64,000 nt of DNA from CAUZFZ01 sp963579025 (GTDB lineage: Bacteria; Planctomycetota; Planctomycetia; Planctomycetales; Planctomycetaceae). Made by a program: the position numbers and the translations under genes. Below, one piece after another: positions 9,334-18,900 of this stretch; within the stretch, counting starts at the first letter, position 1, and the number at the start of each line of letters is the position of its first letter. The stretch is taken from NCBI GenBank assembly GCA_963579025.1, contig CAUZFZ010000040.1, forward strand, positions 1 through 64,000, given 5' to 3'. Under the pieces are notes generated by a model, which saw nothing but the letters and a program-made list of their open reading frames with translations, did no database searches and was not told the DNA's origin.

Positions 9334-9562
9334 TCGTGCCTCAAACCTTGCGCAGCTTCTGTAACCGGTCCGATCAGCACGATCCGGATTGCGTGCACAA
9401 TGGGCATGACTTATGCGACACGGCGGGCATCCGGCATGACTGGCGCAAAGTGGCTCCACTCAATCAGCCGATGGACGAAGCAGAGACCGTCCGCAGACCG
9501 GCGATGTCACCGGCCTGCGCTGAGATTGCGGTCGCGAACTGCGTGCCGGAAGGGAATCCAGC

Positions 9563-10738
9563 GTGCTCAATACCATTCGAAACAGCCTCGCCTTGCTGGC
9601 AGTCTGCAGTGTGCTGACAGGATGCCAGAGCACCGGACTTTGGGGGCAGAATGATCTGCTCAAGAAGGCCGGCAGATACAAGGCCGACTGTGCTCCGGAC
9701 AAGCCTGACTGCAATTCAGGCGGAGCAGATTGTGTGCCCGATTTCCCCGGTCCGAGTGCCTCGGACATCACACTTCCTGGTCTGAATGCCGATTGCCGGG
9801 ATGGGTCATGTGTCCCGCGCAACGGGGTTGCAACTGGAAGCCAGCCCTGTCGAACCGGAGGCAACGGCGGATGTCAGGCGTGTGACTTCGGTCTGCCGCG
9901 CGAGCTGAAAAAAGTCTCGCTGCCCGACTACATCGTCGAGCCACCCGACAGACTGCTGATCGAAGTGACGGGCACGCCACAGCCGTTAACCGCGGAACTC
10001 GGTTCCGGAGAACTGCTCGACATCCGCGTCGGCCCGACATTGCCGATCGACCAGGTTGATTACCAAGCGACGCAGACGACTGGGCAAATCAACGGTACGT
10101 ACCGGATTCAATCCGATGGTCAGATCGATCTGGGGTCCGGACACGGCAAGGTGGCGGTTCGAGGTTTATCCCTGACTGACGCACGTCGATTGACTGAACT
10201 GCATCTGAGACGCACGCTGAAAAACCCGCGTGTCTACCTGACGCGCGCTGCCGGACACTCCGATCTGCAGATCTCCGGCGAACATCTGGTGCGACCGGAC
10301 GGAACGGTTTCGCTGGGCACGTATGGCAGCATCTATGTTGCCGGGTTGACGCTGAACCAGATTGAAGGGGCGATTGAGCGGCATGTGTCAGGCCGACTGA
10401 TCGACCCGCGCGTCAATCTCGATGTGCTCGCCAGTAACAGCAAGGTGTACTACGTCGTGACCAATGGCGGGGGAGATGGCGAGCAGGTCTTTCGGTTCCC
10501 CTCGACAGGTAGCGAAACCGTTCTTGATGCCATTGCTCAAACCAATGGACTGGCACACCTGGGCTCAAAGAAACGCGTCTGGATTGCTCGCCCGGCTCCA
10601 CCATCACTCGGATACGAGCAAGTGCTTGAGGTCGACTGGGACGCGATTGTGCGCGGCGGTCAGACATGCACGAACTACCAGATTCTGCCCGGCGATCGGG
10701 TTTACGTGCGAACCGACAGTCTGTCACTGACTCGGTAA
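9563..10738 (+). CDS. Polysaccharide biosynthesis/export lipoprotein (Wza-like)
   Basis: A 391-residue outer-membrane polysaccharide export protein. The signal ends in the lipobox LTGC (Cys21). The poly-export domain starts at YIVEPPDRLLIEVTG, followed by two SLBB-like repeats around DGQIDLGSGHGKVAVRGLSL and DGTVSLGTYGSIYVAGLTL, and a final QILPGDRVYVRTDSL. Between the signal and the export domain is an unusual cysteine-rich linker (about residues 35-115, roughly ten Cys). The start is a GTG with a good GGAAGGGA ribosome-binding site. Its usual partner, a Wzz/BY-kinase co-polymerase, lies 17 kb away at 27661. Confidence 0.92.
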   Translation: MLNTIRNSLALLAVCSVLTGCQSTGLWGQNDLLKKAGRYKADCAPDKPDCNSGGADCVPDFPGPSASDITLPGLNADCRDGSCVPRNGVATGSQPCRTGGNGGCQACDFGLPRELKKVSLPDYIVEPPDRLLIEVTGTPQPLTAELGSGELLDIRVGPTLPIDQVDYQATQTTGQINGTYRIQSDGQIDLGSGHGKVAVRGLSLTDARRLTELHLRRTLKNPRVYLTRAAGHSDLQISGEHLVRPDGTVSLGTYGSIYVAGLTLNQIEGAIERHVSGRLIDPRVNLDVLASNSKVYYVVTNGGGDGEQVFRFPSTGSETVLDAIAQTNGLAHLGSKKRVWIARPAPPSLGYEQVLEVDWDAIVRGGQTCTNYQILPGDRVYVRTDSLSLTR

Positions 10739-10808
10739 CCGCAGTGCTGGCGAGTGGCCGAAACAATCTGTCTGAATCGAGCGGCGACTCATAACGGAGT
10801 GTGATCCG

Positions 10809-11660
10809 ATGCAACGAAAATCAATGCTCGCGGTTCTGACAGCGACCTTGATGCTGGCTGTGGTCATTGCCGTTTCGCAGTGCCGGGCCGGGCTGTTTGA
10901 CGGCTTGTTCCGCAAGGATAGCAGCCCCTGGAAGAAGAGCCGGCTCGAACGACGTCCGCCGTGTGAGGGTTGCACATTTGGTTTTCATCAAACCACCTGG
11001 CGGCCCTGGGGGACGTGCTGCCAGACCGCTCAGTCGGGCTATCCCACTTCGCCGTGGTCCGGCGACAACGGCGTGTTTCCTGCACCCGGTCCATACGACC
11101 CGTCTCCCACGTACCCCGCGCCGGGCCCGTATGACACGTTGCCCAATCGCGCACCCGTCGACAACGACTACCAGTTCACGACACCGCCAGAGTCCGACCA
11201 GTTGTTGATTCCCAATGACTCAGCGGATGGGCGACCTGATGCGTCAGGTGTGCCGGCCTTCCAGCCCTTCGAGCGAGTCCCATTAGATTCGACCAACGAG
11301 GAACCGGTGCCGACACTGACACTGCCGCCAGGCGCATCACCCGCACGTGAGGAAGGCGTTCCGAGCGATCTGACGTCGCCGGACAGTCTGTTGTTGCCCG
11401 AGTCGACTCGTCCAGCCGTACCACTGCCGGCTCCGTCGACCGTTCCCCCCGTCCCAGGAGTGGGGCCGCAGGCGAGAGGACAACGATCGTGGCAGCCCAT
11501 TTCTTACTCCAACTCGCGCGACCGACGGCATCTGCGATCACGTCCGCAGCAGACGCGCACTCAATCCAGTGAGTGGCGTGTCATGCCGGGTTTTTACGGA
11601 CCGCAGCAAACGACCCGTCCTGCTGACCGGACGATGTTCGTTCCAACTCCGCAGCGTTAG
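10809..11660 (+). CDS. Secreted proline-rich hypothetical protein
   Basis: A 283-residue protein with a clear signal peptide (LAVLTATLMLAVVIAVSQCRA). After GLFDGLFRKD comes a cysteine/aromatic motif, CEGCTFGFHQTTWRPWGTCC, of a kind that recurs in planctomycete secreted proteins. The remainder is disordered and rich in Pro, Ser, Thr and Arg (PAPGPYDPSP/PAPGPYD repeats). No catalytic domain is visible. It follows the Wza-like gene by 70 bp in the same direction and may be co-transcribed, so an envelope or exopolysaccharide-related role is possible but unproven. Confidence 0.8.
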   Translation: MQRKSMLAVLTATLMLAVVIAVSQCRAGLFDGLFRKDSSPWKKSRLERRPPCEGCTFGFHQTTWRPWGTCCQTAQSGYPTSPWSGDNGVFPAPGPYDPSPTYPAPGPYDTLPNRAPVDNDYQFTTPPESDQLLIPNDSADGRPDASGVPAFQPFERVPLDSTNEEPVPTLTLPPGASPAREEGVPSDLTSPDSLLLPESTRPAVPLPAPSTVPPVPGVGPQARGQRSWQPISYSNSRDRRHLRSRPQQTRTQSSEWRVMPGFYGPQQTTRPADRTMFVPTPQR

Positions 11661-11991
11661 AGCAACGTTCCGTAGTCGATGTTCTCGAGAGGGCGAGGCT
11701 CCTGCCGGGCCGCCCAGGCGGTCTACTAGACGCGACCGCCATGTATGGTCCATGAACGTCATCCGCCACGTGCTACCGTCTTTGGTGGATGAAGGTCCTC
11801 GTGACGCGGCCGGCCTCGGAAGCAGGCGCTCGACCGGGCGGAGTTGTTCTGGAAAAACCGTCGGTTCGAACAGGAGTAGAGTCGGCCGTGCGTCGTCTAT
11901 CTTCGTAATGGCGACTGCAGCGGAAGTCGGATACCATCAGACCAACAGAACGGCGTTCGCCGCAAAGCCACTCTCGATATGGTTCGACAAC
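11661..11991. other. Intergenic region with a degenerate GC-rich repeat
   Basis: About 330 bp between the proline-rich gene and the TPR/HEAT gene. At 11687-11711 there is a GC-rich motif (GAGGGCGAGGCTCCTGCCG) that reappears with few changes at 55885-55909. The open frame of the downstream gene extends back through this region, but the sequence there does not look like protein. Confidence 0.45.
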
Positions 11992-13860
11992 ATGGCACCA
12001 CGTGACTCCGCTGCCATTCTCGCATTCCTCGTGGGGAGCCTGATCACTCTTAGCAGTGGGATTGCCCCGCTGGCCTGCAATGCTGAGGCGGACGATTCGT
12101 CGCCTCAGCCTCTGGGGGTCAGGACGCTCAGAGGCACGGAATACTCCGAGGCGGTTGCAGCCAGGAACCGTGCTGACCGCATGCGAGCCGGACTCGAGGC
12201 GGAGATGTCCGCGGCACGCCTGGCCTGGAGAAAGACAGGGAAGCCAGGTCCGTCGCCGATCCCGGCAAAGTTTGAGACACGGGCGGCGGCCGTCGCTCGT
12301 GCGTATGAGGAAGTCATCGAGCGGTTTCCTCGCACGGAAATCGCCGCTTACTGCGTATTACGCCTCGCCGGCCACTATCAGTACCAGGGTAACTTTGACC
12401 AGGCCGCTCGTCTGGCCGCGAAGACGGCGTGCGAATCTGCCGGTACACAGGCAGGAGTTCAGGCCGTCCTGGAAACGGGATTGCTTCACCTGCAGGCACG
12501 ACATGATCCCGCCGAAGCCGCCAAATGGTTTGCCCGCGTTCCCAAACCGGAAAAGCCTGCCGGTGCCGAGTATGGCACCGCCGACAAGCTCTACATTTCG
12601 GCCCGGCAGCAGTTGATCAAGTGTCACTTGCGCCTAGGTCAGGATCGCCAGGCGGAAGATCGAGTGAAGAAACTGGTACAGGCTTACCCGATGTATGCCA
12701 GCGAATTGGAACGTTCCTACAAGTTCGAGATTGAGGCCTCTGCGGGCACCAAGGTCAAGCCGGCACCTCGGCCGCCTGAAGCGAAGGCCACTGACTCCGA
12801 GTTCACGGTTGAGAGTTACGACAAAGCACTGCGTGAATACACGGCTCTGGCTCGTCGCGCAGGCCAGAGCCCCTCTGCGGTCCTGGCCTCTGCTGTCGAC
12901 CAGCTCAGACGCGTGAAGCCCGGGGGCGCTGAGTCGAACAAAGCCGTCGCTTCGCTGATCGGCATGGGGGACGCAGCGGTGGCGGAGATCGGGCGGCAAC
13001 TGGCGGATCGCCAAAACGATTTTGGCCTGCAGCACAGATCGGTGCGTGTGCTCAAAGGCGTCAATTCAGAGAAGTCACGAGCACTTCTACGTGACATGGC
13101 GCTGCGTGAAGTGCGCACCGCCAATCCCAACATCGAGGGCTGGGCCGGGCGGAATCTGATCGCGCTTGACCGCGACGAAGCGTGGCCTCTGTTGGCCGCC
13201 ACCACGCACCACGTACTGGGCGATGCCTTGAACGCCGTCGATGGTGAACCGATCGACGAGAAATACATGCCGTTCCTGAGGGCGCGTCTGGATCATGAGA
13301 ACGAGTTCGTGCGTTGGCGAGTCGTCGAAGTGATGGCCTCGGAGCCGTCCGGCAAATACGCCACTGAGGTGATCGAGGCCGTCCACAAGGCTCTGCTGTC
13401 CGTCGCCGACCTGCCCGATGTCGATGAGCCGTATCGCTCGTTTCTTTCGACCGCGTTGACGTTGGGAGAAGCGTGCTATGCCCGCTACGTGAATGTTCTG
13501 GCCCGTGTGAAGGTCAAAAATGACGCGTTGCAGACGCTGGCCGGGCGAATCGAGGGACGGGGTCGGGATGTTGTCGTGTTAGCTCTCGCGCGGCGGCGTG
13601 ACGCTTCCGTACATGACGAGCTGGTCAGACTGGCACAGGATCCGAAAGCGGGTCTGTTCCGCGCCTGGGCTGCAACGGCGTTAGGAGCAGTTGGGACGCG
13701 GAAAGACCTGACGCTGCTGCGGCGTCTGGCAACGAGCGACACACTGGTCCGTGAGGGACCGTTACCGCCACCTCATCCTACTGACAGCACAGGTCCCACT
13801 CACCCCGTCCGCCTGGCCGCACAGCGTGCAATTCGGATGATCGAGAAGCAGCCCAGGTAG
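11992..13860 (+). CDS. Secreted TPR/HEAT-repeat protein
   Basis: A 622-residue protein starting with a signal-like segment (AAILAFLVGSLITLSSGIAPLACNAEA). Residues about 80-230 are TPR-like helical pairs (AYEEVIERFPRTEIAAYCVLRLAGHYQYQGNFDQA, KWFARVP, LRLGQDRQAEDRVKKLVQAYP). The C-terminal half is HEAT-like (GMGDAAVAEIGRQL, RALLRDMALREV, LRARLDHENEFVRWRVVEVM, VRLAQDPKAGLFRAWAATALGAVG). Such proteins are scaffolds; no enzyme motif is visible. The longer open frame upstream (to 11569) overlaps the preceding gene and is unlikely to be coding. An alternative ATG lies at 11908. Confidence 0.82.
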   Translation: MAPRDSAAILAFLVGSLITLSSGIAPLACNAEADDSSPQPLGVRTLRGTEYSEAVAARNRADRMRAGLEAEMSAARLAWRKTGKPGPSPIPAKFETRAAAVARAYEEVIERFPRTEIAAYCVLRLAGHYQYQGNFDQAARLAAKTACESAGTQAGVQAVLETGLLHLQARHDPAEAAKWFARVPKPEKPAGAEYGTADKLYISARQQLIKCHLRLGQDRQAEDRVKKLVQAYPMYASELERSYKFEIEASAGTKVKPAPRPPEAKATDSEFTVESYDKALREYTALARRAGQSPSAVLASAVDQLRRVKPGGAESNKAVASLIGMGDAAVAEIGRQLADRQNDFGLQHRSVRVLKGVNSEKSRALLRDMALREVRTANPNIEGWAGRNLIALDRDEAWPLLAATTHHVLGDALNAVDGEPIDEKYMPFLRARLDHENEFVRWRVVEVMASEPSGKYATEVIEAVHKALLSVADLPDVDEPYRSFLSTALTLGEACYARYVNVLARVKVKNDALQTLAGRIEGRGRDVVVLALARRRDASVHDELVRLAQDPKAGLFRAWAATALGAVGTRKDLTLLRRLATSDTLVREGPLPPPHPTDSTGPTHPVRLAAQRAIRMIEKQPR

Positions 13861-14004
13861 ATGCCGCAATGACGTCACCAGGCTGATCCACGAATTGCTG
13901 ATCCGCGGCGGCGTGATCGCTCGCCACGGGCTACGATGCGGTTCGGGCCGTGCGCGCAGCTGGCGGGCATCAAGAGCACCTGGAACGACGTCAGGGGTCG
14001 AGTG

Positions 14005-15771
14005 ATGACGACGCACATCGTGATGCATGCAGTTGTGGCTCTGGCAATCCTCGTGACTCCACGGCAAGGCTTTGCCGAGAAAGAACAGCCAATCTGCCGG
14101 ATCGCTGCGATTTCCAATCTCTATCTGACGACTTTGTCAAAACAGGAGCTTGGTTCCAGTCGCAGCTTCATCGAATACATAGCACCGGCGGGGATCAAGC
14201 GGACGATTGAGGCGGTTAACTCGCTCGAACCGGATGCTCTGGTGGTGCTCGGCTCGCTGACGTGGACCGGGTCCGATGCCGATTTCCGGAAAGCGAAAGA
14301 GGCACTCGCCGCGGTCAAAGTCCCGCTGCACATTGTTCCGGGTCCGAATGACCTGAAAGACGGAGGGCTGGAACGGTTTCGCCAGCACTTCGCGCAGGAT
14401 GATGTCGCCGGCCAGTTCGTCAGCATCCGCAACGTGCATCTCGAATTCGGGACGTCGCTTGGCGAACGGACGGCTCAGGCCCAGGCGGACTTGCTCGACG
14501 GAGTGGTGTCGGGGCTAAGCAAGAGTGGCGATGCAAAGGCCGTGCTGCTGTTCGACGGTCCCGACTTTCGTGCGACGCCTGATCCTTCGACCGCTCCGCC
14601 TAATCTGAAGTCGTACTGGCAGGCGATTCATAACCGGCACGTCGCTGTGCGGTTTGTTCCCACGCACGCTCACTATGTTGCTTACGAGGACAGCCTGCCG
14701 ATCTGGGGCGTGCCGTCGTCCGGTTGGAGTTACTCGCCGAAGTTCTCCGTCGCTCTGATCACGGTTTACGAGAAACAGATCGAGCTGACTCTGATGCGTG
14801 ATCCGGATCAGCCGGTGCAGTCGCTGGTCATTCCCAATCCAGTGGCCGCCGACCGCATGCCGACGGCGGCGGAAGACCCGTTCGGCGTGCCGACGTACAG
14901 CGAGGATCTGGCTCGTAATCCGGACCTGACTTTCGTCCAGCTTTCCGATTCGCAGTTCGACGACAAGACCGTGCCGCGCTACAAAGCCCGCTATGCGTAC
15001 GACGAGAAGATGAACGAGCTGGCGGTTGCGCAGGTCAACCGGCTTAACCCACCACTCGCCTTCATGACTGGTGACTTGACGAACAAGAACACTGAGGCCG
15101 AATGGAACACGTTCGGGCGGATTTACGGAAAACTCAAACCGCCTCTGTACGCCATGCCGGGCAACCACGACACGCTGTACGATCGCACGAAGCTCGACCA
15201 GGAATCGCTGGGCGATCTACTGGACACCGGATTGAGCAACTGGAAGCTGGCCGACGAACTGGCTGGCAAAACCGAATCCGATCGCACGGCGCTCTTTCGG
15301 CATTTCATGAAGCGAAAACCGTACTACGCGGTCGAGAAAAATGGCTGCGTGTTCCTGTGCCTGAACACGGGCGTCGCTTCAGTGGACAAAGAACAGATGC
15401 AGTGGCTCCGTGAAGAATTGGAGCGCACGAAGGATGCGGATCACGTGTTCGTTCTGGGCCACTATCCCGTACTACCGGCTTTTGGAAACAGCATTCAGGG
15501 TCCCGAAGCTCAGGAGATCCTCACACTGCTGCGTGAGTATCGAGTGACCGCATACCTGTCAGGCCACCGACACCGCTACGACTACCGAATGCACGACGGA
15601 GTGATGCACATGCTGTGCGACTGTCTGTGCTGGGGCGAGTACCGTTCGTACCAGGTCTATCATGTGTATCCGGACCGCATCGACGCCTGCTGGAAACCGA
15701 TCTTCCGCGCCGAAGGCAACCGCCCGTTGTACGAGCGGGTGAGCTTTCCGGAGCCGCGCTTCGCCAGGTGA
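14005..15771 (+). CDS. Tandem calcineurin-like metallophosphoesterase, N-terminal copy degenerate
   Basis: A 588-residue exported protein (signal MHAVVALAILVTPRQGFA). The C-terminal half is a complete metallophosphoesterase of the CPPED1-like type: FVQLSDSQFD, MTGDLTN, MPGNHD, LGHYP and SGHRHRYD supply the metal ligands. The N-terminal half follows the same order (ISNLYL, VVLGSLTWTG, IVPGPND) but the GD, GNHD and GHxH ligands are mostly lost. It appears to be an internal duplication in which only the second domain is catalytic. The start ATG at 14005 sits just before the signal. It is flanked by other exported proteins in the same direction. Confidence 0.9.
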   Translation: MTTHIVMHAVVALAILVTPRQGFAEKEQPICRIAAISNLYLTTLSKQELGSSRSFIEYIAPAGIKRTIEAVNSLEPDALVVLGSLTWTGSDADFRKAKEALAAVKVPLHIVPGPNDLKDGGLERFRQHFAQDDVAGQFVSIRNVHLEFGTSLGERTAQAQADLLDGVVSGLSKSGDAKAVLLFDGPDFRATPDPSTAPPNLKSYWQAIHNRHVAVRFVPTHAHYVAYEDSLPIWGVPSSGWSYSPKFSVALITVYEKQIELTLMRDPDQPVQSLVIPNPVAADRMPTAAEDPFGVPTYSEDLARNPDLTFVQLSDSQFDDKTVPRYKARYAYDEKMNELAVAQVNRLNPPLAFMTGDLTNKNTEAEWNTFGRIYGKLKPPLYAMPGNHDTLYDRTKLDQESLGDLLDTGLSNWKLADELAGKTESDRTALFRHFMKRKPYYAVEKNGCVFLCLNTGVASVDKEQMQWLREELERTKDADHVFVLGHYPVLPAFGNSIQGPEAQEILTLLREYRVTAYLSGHRHRYDYRMHDGVMHMLCDCLCWGEYRSYQVYHVYPDRIDACWKPIFRAEGNRPLYERVSFPEPRFAR

Positions 15772-15984
15772 CCCATGCGGTAGCTGGACCGAATTGCCGG
15801 CCTTCAGGTTTATCAACAGGCTGCTTGTTCCACGGCGGAAAAATCTGTCCAGGATTCCATCTCGGGACGAGTCCAATCATGCTGGTTGTGTGCCTCAACA
15901 TTGAGGTGGCCGACGGAGTCAGGTGATGTTGTGGCTCCGTGGAAATCGGGAAAGGCCTTGCGCCGCTGCATGATGGACGTAGAA

Positions 15985-18900
15985 ATGACTTCGCTCCGTA
16001 GTAGCAGACTCTTCACGATCCTCGTGCTCTGGCTGTCGTGTGCCTCAGCGACGGCACTCGCATTCGCCGACAGCGACGCCGCAACCGAATCGAAGCGCGG
16101 CCTGCAACGATGGGCCGTTATTGCCGATCCGGAATTGCGGGAGTCTGGACTGTCTGATCTGGTGACGGCAGCGCTGGCCGATACCGGCCTGGAACTCGTT
16201 GAACGGGAACAGATCGCTGAGCTGACGCGCGAGATCGAACTGGCTCAGTACTTTGGTGCCGCTCAGATTGAGCAACGCGTGCGGCTCGGGCAACTGCTTA
16301 AGGCCGACGCACTCATTCTGTTACGCCAAGGCGAACACAACGACCTGCCGTTCGTCCGATTGATTGTCAGTGACTGTACCGTCGGGGCACGGCTGCACAC
16401 CGAACACTTCGATCTGAAGCTCGAAGCGATTGACGATCTGGTCGAGTCGATTGGCGCGTCTGTCCAACAGACCCAAAAACGATTTGCCCAGGGCGTCGAA
16501 CGGCTGATCACGGTTTCTCCGTTGCTGTCGAAGAACTTCACGCATGAATTCGATCACCTGCAGAATGCCTACGCCGCCTGGCTGTCCGAGTCGCTGGCCG
16601 TAATTCCCGGAGTCGCCATCGTTGAGCTGGATGAGGCACGAGCGATCCGCAAGGAACTGGATGTCACGGGAGCAGAAATCGCCAATCGTCATCGCCCTCG
16701 GTTTATCAGTGGCGAGTTCGAGATGACTCGGCCCGAATCTGATGATGATGTGCGTGTTCGGATCACGCTGCAGGTCCGCGACGGATCGCGTGTCACGGCG
16801 ATTGATGCGTCCGACCTGAAAATTGCCGACGTCGCCGAATGGCTGGCCTCGGATGCCGGGCGACGCATCACTGACAATCTGCAGCAGCGGCCGGCGACAG
16901 GCATTGCTCGCGGCCAGCAATTCTCGCTGCTGACGACGCGAGCCGGAACGTTCTCGAAGTTCGGTTTCTGGACACAGGCTGTCGCTCTGCAGGAAGCGGC
17001 TTTGCTGCTGAAAAGTGACACGCCGGAAGAACTGCGGCTGTTCCGAAACTACCGATCACTGTCTCGCCATCGATATCGGGAGTACTCGGCGACGCGACTG
17101 GAAGCCATTTCACGGCGTAACGAAGGGACGGCCGGCGGCATCGACTTCGACTCGCTTCGTGAGCGGCTCAATGATGACATTCGCAACTACGCGGTGATGC
17201 TGACTCATGGCGAGCGGGTCATGCGATCGGGGGCTCTTGAGTACGCCGATCTCGCCGAAGTGTTCCGCATTATCCATCTGGCGCCCAACACGGTCGATTC
17301 GTACAAACGATGGAACGAAGTGCAGGAACCTCGCAGGCAGTTCTTCTGGCAGGCAGTGACCGGACTATCTGCCCATAGTCGCGGGTTTCGTCAGCAGATT
17401 GTCGACTCCGGCAAGCGACCGCCGTTGGTGTTCGACCCTGCGACTCCGCCTCTGCAGTATTCCCTCTGGATGCAACGCGCCCTGTTCTGGCAGTTGACGC
17501 AGGGATCGCGCGTGCAACTGCCCGGCTACAGCTTCAAGTGGGAAGACGACGGGCTGTTTCGACGCATCGAACGGTTGGTGACTGAGTTTTCCGTGCCGGA
17601 GTGGCCCTGCCCGAGTCTCGTGCGATGCCTGTTGGGATTTCAGATGCAGGAATTCAGCGCCGCGATCCGGCAGCGGCAACTGGGCGGTCAACTCGAAACA
17701 TTTCTGGCTGGTCTCGAGCAGAGCGAAAATCCCGTCATGAAGTTCTACGCACGCTGCGGACGACTGGGGTATCTCACACAGTACGGGCCAGACGCCGGAC
17801 GTGGACTGAAAACGGAGCACCTGACGGAATTCGACGAGCTGATTGCATGGACCGACGAATGGCAGCAGCAGCACCCGGACTCCAACGTCTGCTCAGTGAT
17901 CTGTCGCAAAATGCTGGTCTTTGCACGTCAACAGCTGGTCCAGAGGGTCAAAGACGGCCCGCAACGTCAGACTTTTCGGGCCACGCCACGACCGCCTTCC
18001 GGCAGCGATCCGTTTCCGCATTTCTCCATCGAACCGCTCGGTGTCACCGCGACCTGGCGACACCTGATCCCCTGCGGAGAAAAACTCGACATCGCATGGT
18101 CGCCACAAACGCTTCTGGCTCTGAGACCCAATCGAGAACCAACCGTTCTGCTGCAGGACGTGCCGCGATCGGACTTCATTCGGCAGGTCGTGTGGGACGG
18201 AGAATTCGTCTGGGTGGGGACACGACGTTCCGGCCTGCGCGTCTATTCAACCGACGGCCAGGTTGTGCAGCACTTTCCCCTTACCTCGACGGAATCGGCG
18301 GACGTGCCCGCAGTCACATCACCGTCCGGAAAAGGGACAGTCAGTCTGCCTCATTGGGACGCAGACGCCAGCAGCGACCGCACCAGTGGTTACGTCGATG
18401 AATCTGTCGGACAGCATCGCTTTCGGTTGTGGCCCGTCTCGCCCGGCCGTTGCCTGGTTGTGGCCCGTTCCGGCGTACGTGGTCGTCAGTGGATCGCCGT
18501 GGTTGAACGAAACCCTGAGTCGGGACAATGGACCGTCGATGTCATTCACGAGGCCACAAAGGTTGCTGACTTCAAACGCCGCGACCTGGACCTGTCTGAA
18601 ATCTGCGAACCAAACTGGTTTGCCAATCTGCGCGCCCAAACGGACGACACAGGGCCAGTCGTCCTGATGGGACGCCGACACGTCGGCAGTCGCGTGTTCG
18701 CGCCGACAGCAATGCGAATCGATCTCGAAAGTCGCAAAGTTTCTCTCGACCCACATGTTTCGTTCACCGTGAGCCATCAGTTTTACAAGCCGATTCCGAT
18801 CGGAGACCGGCTGGTTGTACCCGAGTGGCGGCAGTGTGCTGTGTACTCACCGGACACGAAGTCACCGGGCGGCTGGCAGACTCCGCAGATCAACGCTTAT

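Noticed and set aside
11569..11991. N-terminal extension of the TPR/HEAT protein
   Set aside because: Overlaps the preceding gene, is Arg/Ser-rich without structure, and the signal peptide begins at 11992.
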